From: Epiperipatus broadwayi
Lineage: Eukaryota > Onychophora > Udeonychophora > Euonychophora > Peripatidae
Assembly: GCA_028023455.1 (NCBI GenBank)
Contig: JAQFVV010000013.1
Coordinates: forward strand, 12,254,579-12,318,578
Reading direction: 5' to 3'
Length of the DNA: 64,000 nt
The position numbers were made by a program, and so were the translations under genes. Positions 59,601 to 64,000 of the stretch are shown piece by piece. Below the pieces are notes generated by a model. It ran no database searches, had not been told where the DNA came from, and saw only the letters and a program-made list of their open reading frames with translations. The number at the start of each line of letters is the position of its first letter. The first letter of the stretch is position 1.

Positions 59601-59741
59601 ATTGGAAACAGGATGTTTTCACTGAACAAGAAAATCTTCAAAATGCTTTCAACTCTCACAACGCAAAAACCTTGCTTGCTATGTTTACTAAAGACTGTAT
59701 AGTAATGCCTCAAAGTTTTGATGTAGCACATTGTGGTGACA
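59601..59741 (+). CDS. Secreted SnoaL/DUF4440-like protein, exon 2
   Basis: A 141-bp exon with acceptor TTTTTTAG (to 59600) and donor GTAAGT (from 59742), phase 1 at both ends. With the G of exon 1 it begins DWKQDVFTEQENLQNAFNSH, then AKTLLAMFTKDCIVMP and ends near HCGD. The pattern of an N-terminal helix followed by a short strand rich in acidic residues, 'xxLLxMFxxDCIVMP', is characteristic of the SnoaL/nuclear-transport-factor-2-like fold in DUF4440 proteins, where the pocket is lined by this strand. Two Cys (in DCIV and AHCG) suit a secreted protein. Small secreted DUF4440 proteins are known in invertebrates but their function is largely unknown, so none is assigned. Confidence 0.75.
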
Positions 59742-59818
59742 GTAAGTATTCTATACTCTAAGCTTTATAAATATAAATTGATTGCAAGCTACATCTGATA
59801 TTGTTTTTTTTTTTTAAG

Positions 59819-59972
59819 ATTTTGAAAATCAATTGAGCTCCTTTCTAACATTTAATAAACATGCGCAGATGAAATTTTCAGAAAAAAATATCGGTGGTTC
59901 TCAAGTACAGCCATACTCTATGGGAAAATTTGAAATTATGTATCCCAAAAGTAATCTGCGTTATACTGGCAG
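59819..59972 (+). CDS. Secreted SnoaL/DUF4440-like protein, exon 3
   Basis: A 154-bp exon with acceptor TTTTTTAAG (to 59818) and donor GTAAAT (from 59973). It enters in phase 1 (A + AT gives Asn) and leaves in phase 2. It encodes NFENQLSSFLTFNKHAQMKF, SEKNIGGSQVQPYSMGKFEI and MYPKSNLRYTG, i.e. a helix followed by two to three beta strands, as expected for the middle of a SnoaL-like fold (..GxxA.xxGxxxx..GxxxxYTGR.. type). Together the three exons give 117 codons plus two bases; family members are usually about 130-150 residues, so one short terminal exon is missing. The intron between exons 2 and 3 is only 77 bp, in sharp contrast to intron 1. Confidence 0.75.
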
Positions 59973-60260
59973 GTAAATTGAAATTATTGATTACAAAGTT
60001 AGATTGTGCAGTTTACAAACATACTATAATAGATATTTTAATATGTTGATGAGGTTTCAAATAGTTTATTATAGCAGGATTGCTTACAAAAGAAATGTAA
60101 CTAATGTACTGATAAGTTTGAAATATATATATAAGCAAAAAAATTTATGATTAAAAAAATATGAACTTGTATTTTGGATTCATTTGTTAGTACAATGCCA
60201 ATATTATCATTAATCAGTAAATTGTATGACAAATGAATCCAAGATATAACTTCCAATACA

Positions 60261-60350
60261 AGCGTTGATGGCCGAGTGGTTAGCACAGCTCCCTCACAAA
60301 CAGTTGTCCTGGGGTTTGCTTGCTGGCTGACACATTGACACACACAAAAA
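60261..60350 (+). mobile_element. 90-bp tRNA-derived SINE with perfect 12-bp target duplication
   Basis: Flanked by ACTTCCAATACA at 60249-60260 and 60351-60362. The body starts AGCGTTGATGGCCGAGTGGT (strong A-box, leucine/serine tRNA type), then CCTGGGGTTTGCTTGCTGG (decayed B-box region), and ends TTGACACACACAAAAAA. It belongs to the family at 21999-22099 and 23999-24109 but is shorter by an internal deletion. It sits in the intron after exon 3. Confidence 0.88.
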
Positions 60351-60362
60351 ACTTCCAATACA

Positions 60363-62723
<2,361 letters not shown>

Positions 62724-63355
62724 TTTCAAAGCAAACCTTTATTGAGTCTAAAAAGTTACAGAGTCACATCTAGTAATATATTGATTTGTTACAAATGCAA
62801 AACAAATTACAACTATGCACGGAGACCAATTAAGACATCTTTTCAGTATATAAGTCTTTATCATTCTTGCATACTTTTTTGCTTGTTTTTAAATTTGGTT
62901 CAGTTTATACTTGCATCTCTTTAAAGTTGAAAAATGCTGATGTTGAAAATGTCATCATCTATCATATTGGACTTATATTTCATAGACTGGATCTTGGTTT
63001 CAAGTGTGACCATGTGGCTACAAACACATCTGATTGAGCTAGGATGCTGTCTCTTTTTCTGAACAGTTCTAGTTTTATTGAATATGTTGCTGGGTGGCAT
63101 TGAGAGTTATTAGCAAGAGCAAAGGTGCATCCGGTACACCAGTAGGCATAAAGGCTGTATGTTGCTGCACAAATAGCAGGGATGTTGCCTTTTTTAAATG
63201 TATTTATTATTTCATCAATTGAAATGTTAGCCTTTCTGTATGTGGTAAACATTGTGCAACATATTGTTTCTAGTGCAGTGCAGGAATAAAGGAAATGATC
63301 TTGTGTCTCTTCTTTTCTATGACATAGCCCACACATGGGGTCTATATTTGTATAA
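62724..63355 (-). mobile_element. LINE 3' end (C-terminus of ORF2 and 3' UTR)
   Basis: Minus-strand frame from about 63355 down to 62980 reads FYTNIDPMCGLCHRKEETQD, HFLYSCTALE, TFKKGNIPAICAATYSLYAY. The C-x2-C-x8-H-x4-C motif (CGLCHRKEETQDHFLYSC) is the C-terminal zinc-binding motif of LINE ORF2 proteins. The 3' UTR runs to the ATG/TTA tail at 62723. It is 5'-truncated at about 63355. The Met-starting upstream part of that frame belongs to the neighbouring element, not to this protein. Confidence 0.72.
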
Positions 63356-63359
63356 AATC

Positions 63360-64000
63360 TATGAAATCTAAAAACCACAAAACCAAAAAAGCAAAAAAAA
63401 AAAACAGACCAAAAGCACAAATCATCAGACATTTACAACCTAGAAAATGATGAAATAGAAATAGATTTAAGCCAACAACAAATGGGCAACTGTTCAGTTT
63501 CTACACAAATCGCCTATATAGAGTCTGAACCAATATTAAATGAAAGGAAAACTGATAAAAAACCATACAAGTCTTAAATATGCATCAACATTCATCTAAT
63601 GCAATTTAAACAAAAATTTAGAATTCAAAAATAAATAAAAATCACACCCTGTTATAAAATTATCCAAAAAACGTGAAGATAAAAATTGGATCTCTCAACA
63701 TTAGAGAATGCCACCAAAAAACTTATTCAACTCAAAAAATGGTTATATACAACACAACCACACATACTGGAGCTATTGGAAACAAAAATATACAGCAACT
63801 CTCAAATTGATCCATCAAAATATTTAGTCAGCCAATGTTTTTGTGCCTGCTCAAGACAATCATCATCACCATCAGGTGGCACAGGTATAATTGTATCCCA
63901 CAACTTCCCTTTCAATTATTTTAAAATTATATATATTGACTCTAATCTTATCATAATAACACTCCATCATAAAAATATCACACTTAACCTAGTATTTGTC
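63360..64000 (+). mobile_element. Start of another LINE (APE endonuclease), cut by the window end
   Basis: A plus-strand frame without ATG, open from 63683 to the window end, reads LIQLKKWLYTTQPHILELLE, TKIYSNSQIDPSKYLVSQCF and GGTGIIVSHNFPFNYF. LLETKI carries the catalytic Glu of APE-type LINE endonucleases, and GGTGIIVSHN is the typical next strand. Just upstream the other frame has KIGSLNIRECH (the LNxRG strand), so one frame shift lies near 63710. The Lys-rich frame KPQNQKSKKKKQ at about 63370-63410 may be the end of ORF1. It adjoins, head to head, the minus-strand LINE end at 63355. Confidence 0.7.

Overview
This window looks like animal nuclear DNA. It is strongly AT-rich, has spliced genes with GT/AG introns, and is filled with decayed retroelements of many classes (RTE and other LINEs, Penelope-like elements, a Gypsy element, a long-LTR element, tRNA-derived SINEs, fold-back MITEs) plus AT, GATG and TTA microsatellites. 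There are no bacterial-style operons. A lophotrochozoan invertebrate, possibly a mollusc, would fit the RTE + Penelope + SINE mix, but this is a weak inference and I cannot name the species.

Only two host genes can be supported, both on the + strand, and neither shows up as a long ORF because the exons are short. (1) The last two coding exons of an aprataxin (APTX) orthologue at 2337-2418 and 9479-9548, with a stop codon and an AATAAA signal at 9600. Splice phases match, and the joined reading ends in the C-terminal C2H2 zinc finger typical of aprataxin. (2) The first three exons of a small secreted protein with a SnoaL/DUF4440-like fold at 26675-26732, 59601-59741 and 59819-59972. A 19-residue signal-peptide exon is separated from the mature domain by an intron of about 32.9 kb. 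The last exon is not identified and probably lies beyond the window.

Layout: 1-1.3 kb RTE endonuclease fragment (-). 2.3-9.5 kb aprataxin exons around an intron that holds a 5'-truncated RTE LINE (-), a fold-back MITE and a hammerhead-ribozyme-like motif. 9.6-26.6 kb intergenic: a decayed Gypsy element (-) interrupted by a dimeric insertion with a 13-bp target duplication, a LINE relic (+), tandem Penelope-like copies flanked by inverted repeats, two SINEs, and MITEs. 26.7-59.6 kb giant intron: an RTE fragment, a head-to-head Penelope palindrome, a 7.7-kb long-LTR element (39815-47552) whose only ORF is an unrecognised 439-residue charged protein, another RTE relic, two abutting fold-back elements (one with a second hammerhead-like motif), and an almost full-length LINE with PHD- and SGNH-type ORF1 domains that ends within about 80 bp of the exon 2 acceptor. 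60-64 kb: a 90-bp SINE with a perfect 12-bp target duplication, a long TTA microsatellite at the 3' end of a LINE (-), and the endonuclease start of another LINE (+) running off the window.

The most interesting items are the hammerhead type I-like folds inside dispersed repeats, the non-autonomous long-LTR element with three tandem arrays in each LTR and an amplified primer-site-like repeat, and the long Penelope hairpin inside a host intron.
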